In this document: positions 12,601 to 26,400 of the stretch, one piece after another
Layout: each line of letters begins with the position of its first letter
Position numbering within the stretch: the stretch's first letter is position 1
NCBI RefSeq assembly: GCF_000003815.2
Contig: NC_049981.1
Coordinates: 5,181,542-5,245,541, forward strand
DNA length: 64,000 nucleotides
Origin: Branchiostoma floridae
Taxonomy: Eukaryota; Chordata; Leptocardii; Amphioxiformes; Branchiostomatidae
Reading direction: 5' to 3'
Notes under the pieces: generated by a model
Seen by the model: only the letters and a program-made list of their open reading frames with translations
Database searches by the model: none
Told to the model about the DNA's origin: nothing
Position numbers and translations under genes: made by a program

Positions 12601-15600
12601 CCCTATCTGTTGACATATTACATAAGTGTTTGTCTACCTCTTCTCGAGGTTTATAGGCGTGATCAGTAATGTTTGTGGAGGTGGGGAGGGACAATATACT
12701 CTATGGGAGGGACTGTGGGTACAGCGCAGGTTGTGTAACAGGTGGTTGTCTTTGACAGAGCACGAGTTGACAAGGGCGTTACGTAATTAAAATCGACACG
12801 GACTCTGAACTACGTTCAAGAGTTCGAATGCCTTTCTTCGACCCACCTCCCCTTCTTCCTTCCTTCCTTCCTTCCTTCCTTCCAAGGAGGTTAAAGATCT
12901 TTCTTTAACCTCCTTGTTCCTTCCAACCTTCCTTCCTTCCTTGTTTTACTTTTTCACCTCCAATTTCTACTTTCTCTAGGCACTTTTGTAGTCGGTGATG
13001 GTATAAAGATAAGTATCAGTATAAGGTATTAATAAGAAAGAAGAAAAAGATTAAGATACGCCAAATAATGGCTATACCAGGCACTGAAGAAAACATCGCA
13101 TGTTGTATAAAACGTCTCAACCAAAGTCATATCCGGTCGCTTTCAAGAGTATTTTTTGAATGTCACATTCTCTCTCCACGCAAGTCGCCACCTAGTTCTC
13201 ACAACTCAGGTCACTCCGTGAACAAGATAGACTGATAGCCATCGAAAATTTGGTACGTGTGTTAACCTTTAAAAAGTAGTCATTGCTTGATGAAAATTCT
13301 ATTGACAGTGTACATACGTGACTAATGAATCTCTTACCATCATGAACCATATTCTCTCTGTTTTCATTATTAAAGCTCACATCTTAAGTTTCAAACTCTT
13401 GTTATGAGCACCCTATTATATGTCTCCTTTCGCTAGGGTATATGCAAACACCAACGTGTGAGGTAATTTTTTTATCAGTTCCCTTTCACCTTTACAAGCC
13501 CTTCCCTTGTTGTTTGATTAAGCCTCGCATTCAGTAACTACTTAGTAACTACCTACCGGTCACGTGCTCGCTACCTGGCGCAGTTTTTTTACCTTTGCCA
13601 GAATGGCTAAGGTTATGTTTTCGGTTTGGTGGTGTGGTTCTCCCCGTTTGTGAGCAGCATAACTCGAGAGGACTTCGATGGATGCAGCTGATATTTGGTG
13701 GGTGGGTAGGGGTGTGGAAGACGAAGGTCGAGTTTGATAATGGGCCTCCTAGCGGCTTGCTAAGGTACTGCAGCAGGACCTTCATGCTTGATATCTCGCG
13801 TTCCGGACATGCTGCGGTCGTGATTTTTGAGCGTTAGGGAGCCCTTAAAGCAGGGAGTGATTGCTGCGAGTTTGGGCCCCCTAGCGGCTGGCTAAGGTAC
13901 TGCAACAGGACCTGCATGCTTGATATCTCGCGTTCCGGACATGCTGCGGTCTGAAATTGAGCTTTCCTCGCAAAAATCTTGTAAAGGCCATTTTCAGTCT
14001 CAAACCCCTCATGCATTCAACTCTGTCTCCAAAGGCTCAGGTCAAACTATTTAGAACATGTATCAAACCTTTTATATCATATGGCTGTGAGATTTGGGGC
14101 AGAGCTAATTCAGATGACAATTACCCAGCAGAAATTACACAGAACCGATTTTGTAAAAAATATTCTGGGCGTACATAGAAATACAAGTAACATTAGGTAG
14201 TAGAGCAGAGCTTGGGATGTTCCCAATTGACTTATATATATATATCCATACGTACAGTCAAGTTTTGGCTACGCCTCAAACACTCGGACTTTTCAACACA
14301 TCCCCTACCGTGAGTAGACGCTTTATTACTCTGTCACCAAATTGAATATAAACCGACGGACAGCTGTAAGAAATACTGGTTACAAGGCGTAAGGGAAAGT
14401 CTAAACGATATCGGTTACTCTTTTCTATGGAACTCTATGAATTCACAGTTAGACAATAAGCATATATGTAACGTTACATTGTTAAGAAAGAGGCTGGGAC
14501 ATGTAGATGTACATTTTTTCATAGACTGGCTACAAAAAACTAAAGAAGGAATATTCCATGGAAAATTATTAAAAAATTTCTAGATAAATATGTGGTATGG
14601 TGGGCTTTGTGCATAAATTTAGAATTAGCGCCCACCCCCTTGCAATTGAGAAAGGGTGGTACAAAAAGGTACTTTTGGGTGAAAGAATCTGTACCTATTG
14701 TATTTCAAAACCGGTGGAAGACGAAATACGTTTTATTTCAAACTGCCTCCCTAATGACCAGGAAAGTAAAGAGCTATTCGAAGAGGCCTGCAAAAGTTCC
14801 AAACGTTTACTGACGGAAATAAAACTATAACCCTGTTAACATCACATAACCCACTCATTACAGAAAAAGTGGGTCACCTTCCACTGCTTCCAGAAAGAAG
14901 TCAAACCCAATATGCTTAGATTGTAGCTCTCAGTAGTACTAGTACATATCATTACTAGAATAGCCACTTGTCTCTACTTGTCACCATTGTTATCTATACC
15001 AAAGTCTTTTATTTTCTGTATGTTTAGTATTCTGTATGTTCTATGTTGTAATTAGTCCTCGGGCAAGAACTTGCAATTTTTCTTTCGTTAAAATATTACA
15101 ACAATAAAAACCTGTACACATGTACCTCTCCACCCTCCCTACAAAGACTTATGATTAGATTTTGGGCCCCTTGTAAGTCATTGGCATTAAATTTACACAA
15201 GTTCTTACTTTTTCATGGAGGTATTAGGTCACCAAACTCTAGTTGATAAGAGTTCGTGTGACTTAACATAGCATATGAAATAAAATTTTTATGTTTACAG
15301 ACATCTTTCTACATAACAAACCTATATATATATAATTCACATTTCCTAGGCCGTGGGCCCTATGCTACAATATCTACAGATATATCTTCAATATATACAT
15401 TAAGTCAGTTTATCTTGTTAACTTTGGCGTTCCACATTTGCCTATTTCTGGCTTGCCTAGCTACCAATTCGAAAGGTAAGTCACAGTCCATTAGGAGGGA
15501 ACCTTCAGGCGGGTTTTCTCCTCCGCACACATAGGCCTTCAGGGTTCGCCTGACCAGTCTGGAGGGGTCCATGCAAAGAACGTGGCCCAGGTACCGGAGT

Positions 15601-18600
15601 CGTCTCCGGCGGATGGCTGCCACCAGGTTGAAGTCTGGGTGTGTTGCTGTGTCTCGGAAGTGTTTCTTTGTAATAACCTGTAGGCATCTGCTGTTAAAGC
15701 CGTTTATCATTCTCGTGACGTCCTGCGTTAAGTCCCATGCTTCACATCCATGTGTGAAGGTTGAACAAACAGAGGATTTGTACAGTCGGAGTTTCATTCT
15801 CTGAGGCAGTTACATAACAAACCTGGTTTATTTGGCAAAGGTATGTGTTCGTGGAACTCTAGTTTTTTTTCTATTTTGAATTTGGACAGACGAGGACAAT
15901 GTGGCACTGCACTCAATTTTTATAGCTTATATTAACAGCACCACATATACGGTACAGACAGAAGGTAAAGGTAGTCTTTACCTCCCGACCGAAGCCAGGT
16001 ACCTATTTTTACACCTGGGTGAAGTGAGGAAGGTCGTGTAAAGTGCCTTCCCAAGAGCACAACGTCGGGGGCACGGTGAGGACCTATAGATTCCGAGCCG
16101 AACGCTCTACCGGTTACGCCACGCCCGACGCCACTACCTGGCCCCGTTCCAGCGCCCCTTTGTACCGTCCAAACTCCTCAGGGAGTCAGATCCTGTAATA
16201 CTTCCTTCTCTAATGTTTAGCTTTATCATTAAAGAGATTTCTACCAAGATAAATGTCCCAGTTAACGGGCGTCTTAACACAGACGTTACGTAATGTGTGT
16301 GTTTGCAATTGCAATACCAGCAACACCAAAACAGCGGTACAAGCCCCGTGAATAGTTTCGTATGGTCGGTTTGGGGTAGAGTCAATGCATTGTGCTATTA
16401 CACAAAGAACTCTGATATTAGTAAAGTAGTAATAGAAGTTATCTGCGTATTAGATTGAATGCAGCCGTAGAAAGTACAAAAAAGGGTGATGGCATATTTT
16501 CATGCTATAATACGTCGACACAATGCGAAATACTGAGTATATCCCAAGGCTAAAATTTCCTAGGGTACAGCCTTTGTCAAATGTTAAATAGACGGTTCGG
16601 ATTTTCTTAAGGCCTGTCCCATGTTTGTGTAATTGTCATGACAAACTTAATGTGTGTATCCTCGTTTAGAACACATTTAAGAAAGACACGCCTAAAATGT
16701 GTCGAGGTGTAGTGCTGAAGATTTCACATTTCATGAAACTAGTTCTGTGGTGAAACTGTTCCCATTTCAGCAAATATTGTTGATCCATAAGTAATATTTC
16801 TCGACTCAGAAGAAGGTTTGAAATAATAATCACGTGTATGTTGGTAGATATTATGCACCCTTGTACTTAATAAGTAGATTAGCCGTATAGAACTGTAATT
16901 ATGTATCGGGAAATGCCATGCTTTGTACCTTGTACAAATGTTGCGCAATAAAGTTATCACTATGGAGGGAGTTATTATAATAAGATAAAGTCTCAGGGGT
17001 CAGTGTTTATGTCAGAATGCTCGGTGACGTTAATTTATGGGAAGTAGGATTTCTGTGACATACGTTTTAGACTTTTATTCGGACTTACTTTCTTTTCTTT
17101 TGTATTTTTATCATTACTGCCTGGATACCCATCTAAACGTGCAGCACAGCACCGACCATCAAAACATGTCTTGTTTGTTACTCTTTAAGTGATAACAACT
17201 TTGACAAGGTCAAGTTCAGGTCAGGTGAACTGTAATCCGGCCCCATTCAAATGCCCGGATGTGGTTTTCTCTTAGCTTTCAGTTTCCCATTAATCATGTT
17301 GCTAACATAACAGAAAGTTGTTTTTATCCTGTGCAGGTAACCAACATCCTTGTTCTAATCAAACAAATACTTTACTTGTGTGTGTTGGGGGTGGGGTTTG
17401 GGGGTGGTCAAAGATAGAATGCGTTTCGCAATGCATTCCTCAGGCACCATAACAATGCCAGCTAAAAGTTTGTAAGTTTTTTCGAGAACTAGTTGAGAAC
17501 GAATATCATTTTCTGATTAAAGGTCCAAAAAAATTATCATATGTGTGATATACCATGCCGTTCAAGTGGTAAATTTATATTTGTATATCTACACCCCACC
17601 CCTCCAAAGACCAGGTGAGGTAGAGGAACTAGGTAGGCAGCTTTATGTAATATACTACATGTCTGTTTTCGTGTACAACAGGATTTCCACGCATAAGGCT
17701 TTTTGTGTGGGTTCAACTGAACTTTGAGAAAAAAAAGGTTTAGGAAGCTAAAGGTCACTCACACCTCGTGACGTCATTGCCCGTGACGTCAGTACACGTG
17801 ACAGCCGTGTTCATGCAACACTGCTGCACATTACATCAGACAATATTCTTGTCTCAAATGGCACGATAGCTTGTAATGTTGTGTAATTAGTTACTAGTAT
17901 TGTTACTCGTGATAAGAAAGTGCAACATAGATCTTACATCATGTTAGCACAATGTGATAAAAAAAAGTAAACATACATGTTATTACATCATGCATTGTGG
18001 ACAAAAACGATCGACTATATCGTTTTGAGTTTTTGTATTCGAAATGATAAAAGAAGTTTCTGAGTGATGATGAACTGTAAACGATCAGTCGCCATCTTGG
18101 ATCTATTACTCCTCCGAGCAGATGTTGGGTGGAATATACTGTAAATGCAGAAATGTTTGCGGTGGATAAATGTTCGCGGTTTTCGCGGCGGCCATTTCAC
18201 CGCGAATTCAAAACCACCGCGAACATTTTTCCAGGGCATTAAGATAATACAATGCACAGTGCTACCGCGAAATTAAATCCGCCGCGAAAAGTCATTTTTC
18301 CCGCTACCGCGAAATTAAATCCCCGCGAACTTAAATGCATTTACAGTAGTTTTCTGACCATCTGCTTTTCTCTGTACAACCCCCACCCCCTACACCTACT
18401 GCAACTATTGGCACAGGGACACAGTCAGAGAACGTTAGATCACGTTATATTTTGTCCAACCCAACATCTGCTTGGAGATTTGGCGATAGACCCTCATTTA
18501 CTGCATTCGTACGTTCAAAGCTCTCTGAATTTTACCCACATGTGTTTTAAATGACCGAAGTTGGAGACGAAATCGCGAGGTACGGTCGGGTCAAGTTCCT

Positions 18601-20320
18601 AGAGGTCACGGGGTCACACGGTTAATGGCGGGGAACGAAAATTAGACCGTCCATCGGTAATCAAAACCACGCGAGAGTTGGCGACCATTTCCCGCCCACA
18701 CGCCGATTATGCACCTTTTCTACTAGATGAAGATCTTCGGGCGACCAAAATTGAATCTTGAATCTGTATAACCTGGAACATGATTTGCTTAAAGTATGAT
18801 TTGAAAATCAACAAATCACACAAAAAAATGCCAGATTATTGCTACACGTTCTTTATCAATGTCTGAGAAAGTCGTACTGTAGATGGTTTTGGTCGTCCAG
18901 TAGTCGTACAACGATTGCCGCCCCAGCGGAAATAGGATATGAATAGATAGGGGGTCGCCAACCCGAATCTCTGTTTGTCAAATCCTGTTAGTTGAAGGGA
19001 GCACGCTGGCGGCTAAACACGCTATTAGAGATCACTTATAAGGCGGGGGGTCTGGCACTGTGAGTAGAAACAGGTGGAGGAAACGTGAAAGGTAAAAACA
19101 GGTCGCCCGTGTACAGTGATACCTGGGGCGAACTGTAATGTCTTTTTGATAGCTGATAGTGTAATTTGGCTATGTCATGACTTGCTATCTTAAATTTCGC
19201 AAAGTTGTCACAATACGTCTAACAATTACCGTGTGAGGATGCCGAATGTATTTGCTACATTAAGACTAGATCCACGATACTTAACGTTTTGTCTTTGTTG
19301 TGGCCTGTAGCTCGGTTGGGCTAAAACGTCTTCTTTCTTCATAATATATGCAATTCATAAAAGTAGGTTGTCATCCTACCAGAAAAAGCATAACGTTAAT
19401 ATTTGTTTAATCGTTGATTGTGCAAGGTGGAATCGCAGAAGTTCGCTTTTTTTTTAGCTAGCCTGGATGTCAAACTGTTTCCGGGGCCTGTTTCTGACAG
19501 CCTTTATGTTTAGCTCGCATCTCTTTTATTTTCTTCACGAGCGCTGTAATTAAAATCAAACCCGTGAAAAATTACCCGGTGTGCGTTCATGAAGGTATGG
19601 CTACAAGGCCAGTTTTCCGAATATCTGGATGGACCCCTTTTCGACAAGTGTGTTGGGGTATTTATTGTGCAGTTGTTCAATGATCTAGGCTCCCTTGACG
19701 CAGGACTGAAGAGTAACGCCAGTTCACCTTTATCCGCGGGGTAACCTATATCCGCTGTATATAGAAAAAACAAGGTATTTATGGATAGCAAGTTGACGGT
19801 GGTTTCAAACCGTATATTGGATATCTTGCAATTTGAAACGTCCGTTGACTTGATACTGTATCCCTAATTACCTTGTTTTTTAAACAACGGATATAGGTTA
19901 CCCCACGGATAAAGGTGTACTAGCGTTAATCATTCCCCTTGAAAATACGCAAAGGAAGCTAAATTCAGCCAGATGATCGAGTTCGTTTTAGTCGATCAGC
20001 TTGGTCAGATGTGGCACAGGTCATTCTCAATGTTATATACTCCGTGTGGGAAGAAAATATTTTCAGGCAATTTTATACGTCAGACAACGTTACCAATTTA
20101 GCTACACGTTACACATGTGCGTCATGGCGGAAAGGAAAATGGAAAATACGCTGCCGGCCAAGCACACTATCAGGAATCATTTACGCAGTGTGTGTGTGTG
20201 TGGGGGGGGGGGGGGTAGTTACAAGACTTAGTGGAAACACATGAGAGGAACTTCAGTGATCTTTGCCGGATAAAACTTCAGACATGAAAGACAGTTCAGT
20301 GTCTCTGTCACACATACTCT

Positions 20321-20385
<65 letters not shown>

Positions 20386-20413
20386 TACACGCATACACAC
20401 ACACAATCCCACA

Positions 20414-20458
<45 letters not shown>

Positions 20459-23400
20459 AACACGCATAAACACACACACACAAACACACACACACATGCA
20501 CACACACACACACACACACAAATACGCACACACATACACATGTAAACACATGCACATGCAAACACACACACACACAAACACACACACCTGCAAACACGCA
20601 TAAACACACGCGCACACACACATGCAAACACACACACACATACATACATACATACTAACATCGACACACACACAAACACACACACACAAACACACACAGA
20701 CAAACACTAACACAGAAAAACGATCGGTCTATGCTACCACCCCACCCCCCGACACACACACACATGAAGACACAAACCTACGAAAAAAAAATGCAACTTG
20801 CAAAGCCCTACTGTTTTTAAGTAAACTAGTAAAAGCAACGATACTTCTAAACGCCTGATGACATGAAGACATATTTCTAAATCAGGAAAACGTAGATGTA
20901 TGTAGGGTCGTGCCCTCGTTTCTCAACTACGACAGTTCCCAACAGCCTCCTGTCCCACGAAATGCCAAGTATGACCCGATAAAAGACACCTCGTGAGAAC
21001 TGCGAAACTCCAGACTTTGAGGCATTGGAAATGTGACATGTTCCTGAACTTGAGCGAGACGTTGACAGACACCAGACAGAGCTGAGAGGTACGCTGTCGT
21101 CATCAAACGTCACTAAACGCCAAGATAGAAATCTGGGGTCAAAACATCTGTCAGGGAAGAAATCGTCAAATACAAACTGAAGTTGTAGTTTGAAATGTTC
21201 CTTGTGCGTAAACAAAGGGCGTAATACAGTCAGTTTTTCAATTAAACAAAACTTGCGTGTTCTCAATTCTGCAATAGTATGACTTTCCTTGTCATGTGGA
21301 TTATTTGCCGTTCCTGAGGTTCTAGATAGTATTAATAATGCTGTAAGTCTTACTTTTATTCGTTTGCCTGTTTGTCCGTGTGTCCGTTTGTTTTAAAACC
21401 GTGTGTCAAATTGGATAAAAATCCGCCAAAAGTCGATAGAAAATAGCCGTTTTACCTTACGTAATGCTGTGTACCTAAACCCTGTATGTGCACCTGATGT
21501 AAACTGTTTAAGGATAATTACATATCCATTCTCAAAGATGACAATTTCGTTGACCTGCCAGTTGAAAATTGAGAAAAGTTACAAATAGACTCAAATATGT
21601 GAGTTCTCATCCCTACCAAGAGGACAATTAACTACTAAAAGACAGTTGGGTACACGTATATCATACAGATAACTGACAGTAATTGAATAGGTGCAGGTCC
21701 AGGACTTGTACTTAAACTGTTAAATCAGTACCTGTTTTTTGCTCAGATACACATCTTTAGTTTTGTGAAGTAAAATTACTACTTGTATGAAAATAGTAAT
21801 TTCCTCCATATCATAAAGTACTTTTCCTTGGTCCTTTATATTGTAAATAAATCAAATTCCACAAGTGTTTAGCCCAGTGTCTAGTAGTGGTGCGTACCTA
21901 AACTCAATTTCAGGTTCAGGTCCGGATTCAGGTCCAGCAGTTCAGGTTCAGGTCCTGACTTAAAGTCCGGACCTGAACCCATCATCGCATATTATGAACA
22001 TTTTTTTAGGGGGAGGGGGGGGGGGGGGGGTGCACATAAAATGCATGTAGCATGAATTGAAATGCAATATGAAAAATACATGAAAATGATAGACAGCCAG
22101 TGTGACAGACAGCTGTTTTTTTTCCAGTGTCTATGGAAGGTTTTAGATGGTTTAGAACAAAAAAAAGGATATTAGTGACAGATTGCTTTTTGCAAGTCCG
22201 GACTTGGCTCCGGACGATTAGGTTTTTTTTTGGACTTGGACCTAAACATTTTTAGGTCCAATTCCAAGTCCGGGCTTTAGGTAAGCACCACTAGTGTCTA
22301 GACTCCTTTTCCCTTCTAAATTCAAAGTGACCAGTGTTATTTGACCTTTAATTCACCCCTACCGAAACGATATTCGAGCCAACGCAGGGCATGACGGGAG
22401 GTTCTCGAAAGGTCATGTCGACTGGAAGTTTAGGCCAACATGGCTGCCAAGATGTCCGTTTACATTTCATGCTGACATTTAACACCAGGTAACTATCTTG
22501 TTCTTTTTTTTTAAATGATAGCAACTTAGAGCCCATTTCAAGTCACCGCACCACCTTTTGTTATAATATTTGTAATATTTTCGGATTATTGTCATATGAT
22601 CATAAAATGTTGTAATTTTTGATAGATATTTTGATAAAAAAATAAGCACAGTTGTTCTAATAGCTTGCAAGGATTTATGAAGTTGCCATCAGATAGAAAC
22701 TATATTCGTCAGATGATTCATAAAGATCAACATGTAACACGCATCGTTGAATAATATTTGATTTTTCTTGAAAGACATCCTAATATCAGACTATCTTTTT
22801 TGATACAAAAAGTGATCCAGAAATAAGTGATCTAGAATTTAATAAAAAAAAGGAGTTGATATGTGCACTCTTTGATTATGTCACGAAAATACACAACGAA
22901 CAAGTATAGGAAAAGTCGGTGAATGAACTGTAGAAAAGTATCATGACATTAACAACTGTTTCCGTGACACACACTCGTAGTTTTGGCACCTGTGCATCAA
23001 GGATATAAAGTCCAGGAGACGCGCACAGACTTGTACTTGTAGCTGGGAGCTACGGTGGCGACTGAAGAAATTGGCTGAGACGTCTCCAAATGTCGGGGTC
23101 TCAAATTTTGTAAAATAAAACTGCGTCGACAGTTCCATGGGTTATTACCAAGGTCGGGTGTAGTCAAGGTCAACTATGAACGAAGCCATGTGTAACACCG
23201 CACACACACCCTACTTCAAGTCATTTTCCTATATAGTTGACCCGTGCCATCTAAATCAAACCTTACGGCAATGGCCGACTCAGCAAAGGCAAACGAAGAT
23301 CGGTTATACTAAGTTACAGCTTCTTGGACTTAAAAGCTCAGACATCTTGAAAACGGTCTTTCTGAATTTTGAGTTGAACGCAAATCCAGTCACACTTACG

Positions 23401-26400
23401 GAATACATTAGAAACCGCTTAATTGCACGGCCTACTTGCCATTGAATTTTTGTGCAATTATTCGACAGGTGCAATAATGCGAAGTTATCTAGCTGGACCG
23501 GGTTTGGGATTTGAGGACTTCCTACAACGTATGATCCACTGCTTACTGAGTCACGTGTCCTATCTGCATAACGTGACGTCACGACAGGAGTGGATTGTTC
23601 ATTGCTTGACAAAGACTGATGCTGTTCAGTCGAAAATTTGGATGAGTCCAATTTTTGTGTTGGATCTTACAGTATTCCCAGCAGACAAGTCAAGTCAAGT
23701 CAGGACATGACGGAATAATGACGTATGTAACCTGAGGAATTTACCAGATAGGCGCCAAGTCAGTTCGCTCGTAAGTCAGGAGCATCTCCCGGGACGCATT
23801 CTTCGCTTATGGCGCATAACAGGAACGCAATCCAGCGATAAATCGACTTCTTTCCCGCAGTTTCTTAAACAGAACCATATTTCGGGGGTAAAAGCCGTAA
23901 TGTGGACCACAGAAGCCTGATCTATCATGCATGCGTGGGTGATACGGAAAGGACAGGTTGTCAGACTGATTGATGGATTGATGGTACAGAAGGGTTTGAT
24001 GTTCGATAATACCCCATTCCACTAAAGGTGGTATCTCACTGCACTTGGGGCACCGGTGCGGCACTGCGGGGTTCGATAGGTACTCAACGAATTTCAGAGA
24101 TTAAGAAGGAATTTTCTTACGTTATGTGTATTTTCTTGTCTTCTAAGATATACATTACGTACTACGCAATATCTAAATCATAAAAGAAAATCGGCGAAAA
24201 AAACACAACAGTGAGTGAACCCACAGTGCCGTACCGGCGGCAAACTCACTGCGACTGTATTGCGATCTGAAATTTAACATAGCGTTCAGATAAAAAGAAA
24301 TAATCTTTTCAATGTGTGTTTTGCTTTCTTACAGTTATATTTTACGGTTTGCATGGTAATCCATTCCTGAAGTCAAGTAATATTTTCTTCCATGTGTGCT
24401 TGGATGAAAATGTTAGCCATGGCGAAACCGCATCACACTGCCAGAAACACACATCTACTTGAAACAGCCGTATGTAGGCCTTAGTTTCCCTACAATGTGC
24501 ATTGAAAAGTGCTCTTGACTTTAGATATTTGTCGAACATTCAAACTGACAGATATGACCTGAACCTGATAATCAAGATATTGTTACCTCCATGAAAAAAT
24601 GGAGGTATAGTTTTTGGTGTGTCTGTGTGTCTGTGTATCTGTGTGTCTGTCTGTGTGTGTGTCCGCATATTTGTGGACATCATAACTTGAGAACCTCTCA
24701 ATGGACTACGATGATATTTGGTATGTGGGTAGGTGTTTGAAAGACGAAGGTCAAGGTCGATTTTGGGCCCCCTAGTGTGTGACCTTGATACTGCAGCAGA
24801 ACTTCATTTTTTTGTATCTTTTTATCTGGACATGCTATGGTCTTGATTTCTTGGTGGCAGATAGCTTTTGATGTAAGGAAGAAGTGGTGTATGTTTGGGC
24901 CCCCTAGCAGCTTGCTCTGGAACTGCAGGAGCATTTTTGTCAAAATCTTCCAAGAAGCATAACGGAACATAGGAATGATGAATTTCCATGATATTTGGTA
25001 TGCAGGTACATGTAGCAGAGATGTACATAATGAAATCAAAATTATGCAAATTTGGACTTCATTTGCATACTTAATGAGGAAAATGTATATTTACAGTGTT
25101 TTCCAGTATATCACTCAAATACATGTTACATATGTAGTTTGTGGCAGGCGGAAGTTAAGCAGATACTAATTATGCAAATAAGTCCCTAATTTGCATAATT
25201 GATTTGAAAGTGTCCTGATTTTTCTTATTTCGTGTAGTAAATGATTGGTCTGTCAACACTGTGACCTGTGTACGTTAGTTAAAGGTGTACATAAGCAAGC
25301 ATAAATTATGCTAATGTGAAAGTCATTTGCATAATCAGAATATTTCATGGAGGTATGAGGTCTCCGAACTCTAGTTTACAATGTTACGATAAGACACAGA
25401 TAACGTCAAATGAGTTTGTATATTCTGTCTATTATGCCTATTTGCTCTTGGCTTATTGCTTTGTCACTTCCCCCTCAACCAGAAGAAATTAAGAATTAAA
25501 AAAAAAACGCGTGGCATATCGTTAGCAAAGAGAAATACATTTTATAAGTGAACCTGGTTTCTAGACAGCGTCTTTCCAAATCTAGAGTTCCCGGTGTTGT
25601 CTGGATACCTGCTGAGGAAAGGAAACCTGGATAACGACGTGGTTAGATCCCTTTAGTTTAACGAGACAAGACCTTGTATGGTCCCATTGAATGAGCTAAG
25701 CGTTGTTTTGCACACACACGCACACCCTTTTGGGGCTTAGCCTGGATTCCAGACCCCCACCCCGATCTCGATTGTACAGTGGTCTAAGGTCTACGTGTAG
25801 GCCCTGGAAACAGTCTGGCATCTGGCATCCAGGCTATTGGGGGAGATTGAAGAAATGGGGGTCGTCATTAGACCGTCGTTGTAATTGTTGGTAACTATCT
25901 ACAAAGTCTGTTTTTGCGTATATAATAACGGAAACTCTCCAGACATTCCCTGTACTAAAATGATAAGTCGTGGAAGTAGAGATAGCCCTTACAGCTCTAA
26001 ATCACTCCATGAGCCACGTTCTCTTTCTCTTTCTCTCTCTCTCGTTCTCTTTCCCTCTCTCTCTCTCCTTCTTTCTTTACTCTATGCATCTCTCTTCTTG
26101 TCTCTCATTGCCTTTCTCTATATACCTTTCTCTCCCTCTATCTATCCCAGGCTCGCTTCTTCTTCTTCTCTCTCTCTCTCTCCCTCTCTCTCCCCGAGTC
26201 CCTCCCCTTTTTCCTACAAACCACTCCTTGTTGCCCGTAAGGTGTTTAACCCTTTGGTAGAGTGACAATGTCTGTGGTGTGTGCCGAGGGCGGAGTTCCC
26301 ACCACATGATGTAAATTGAAATACATCACAGTTGGCACATCTGACACTAGAAAAACGTTCTTTCAGTTTAAGCAAATTTACGACATTTAATTAGCTTTCA

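Noticed and set aside
20253-20713. Several Cys/Val-rich and Thr/His-rich open frames
   Set aside because: They are translations of a (CA)n array in different frames.
20877-21266. Minus-strand frame of 129 codons
   Set aside because: No recognisable domain, no splice or start context and no repeat elsewhere; it could be chance. Left out of the gene list.
26010-26265. Plus-strand Ser/Leu-rich frames
   Set aside because: They are translations of a CT-rich low-complexity tract.
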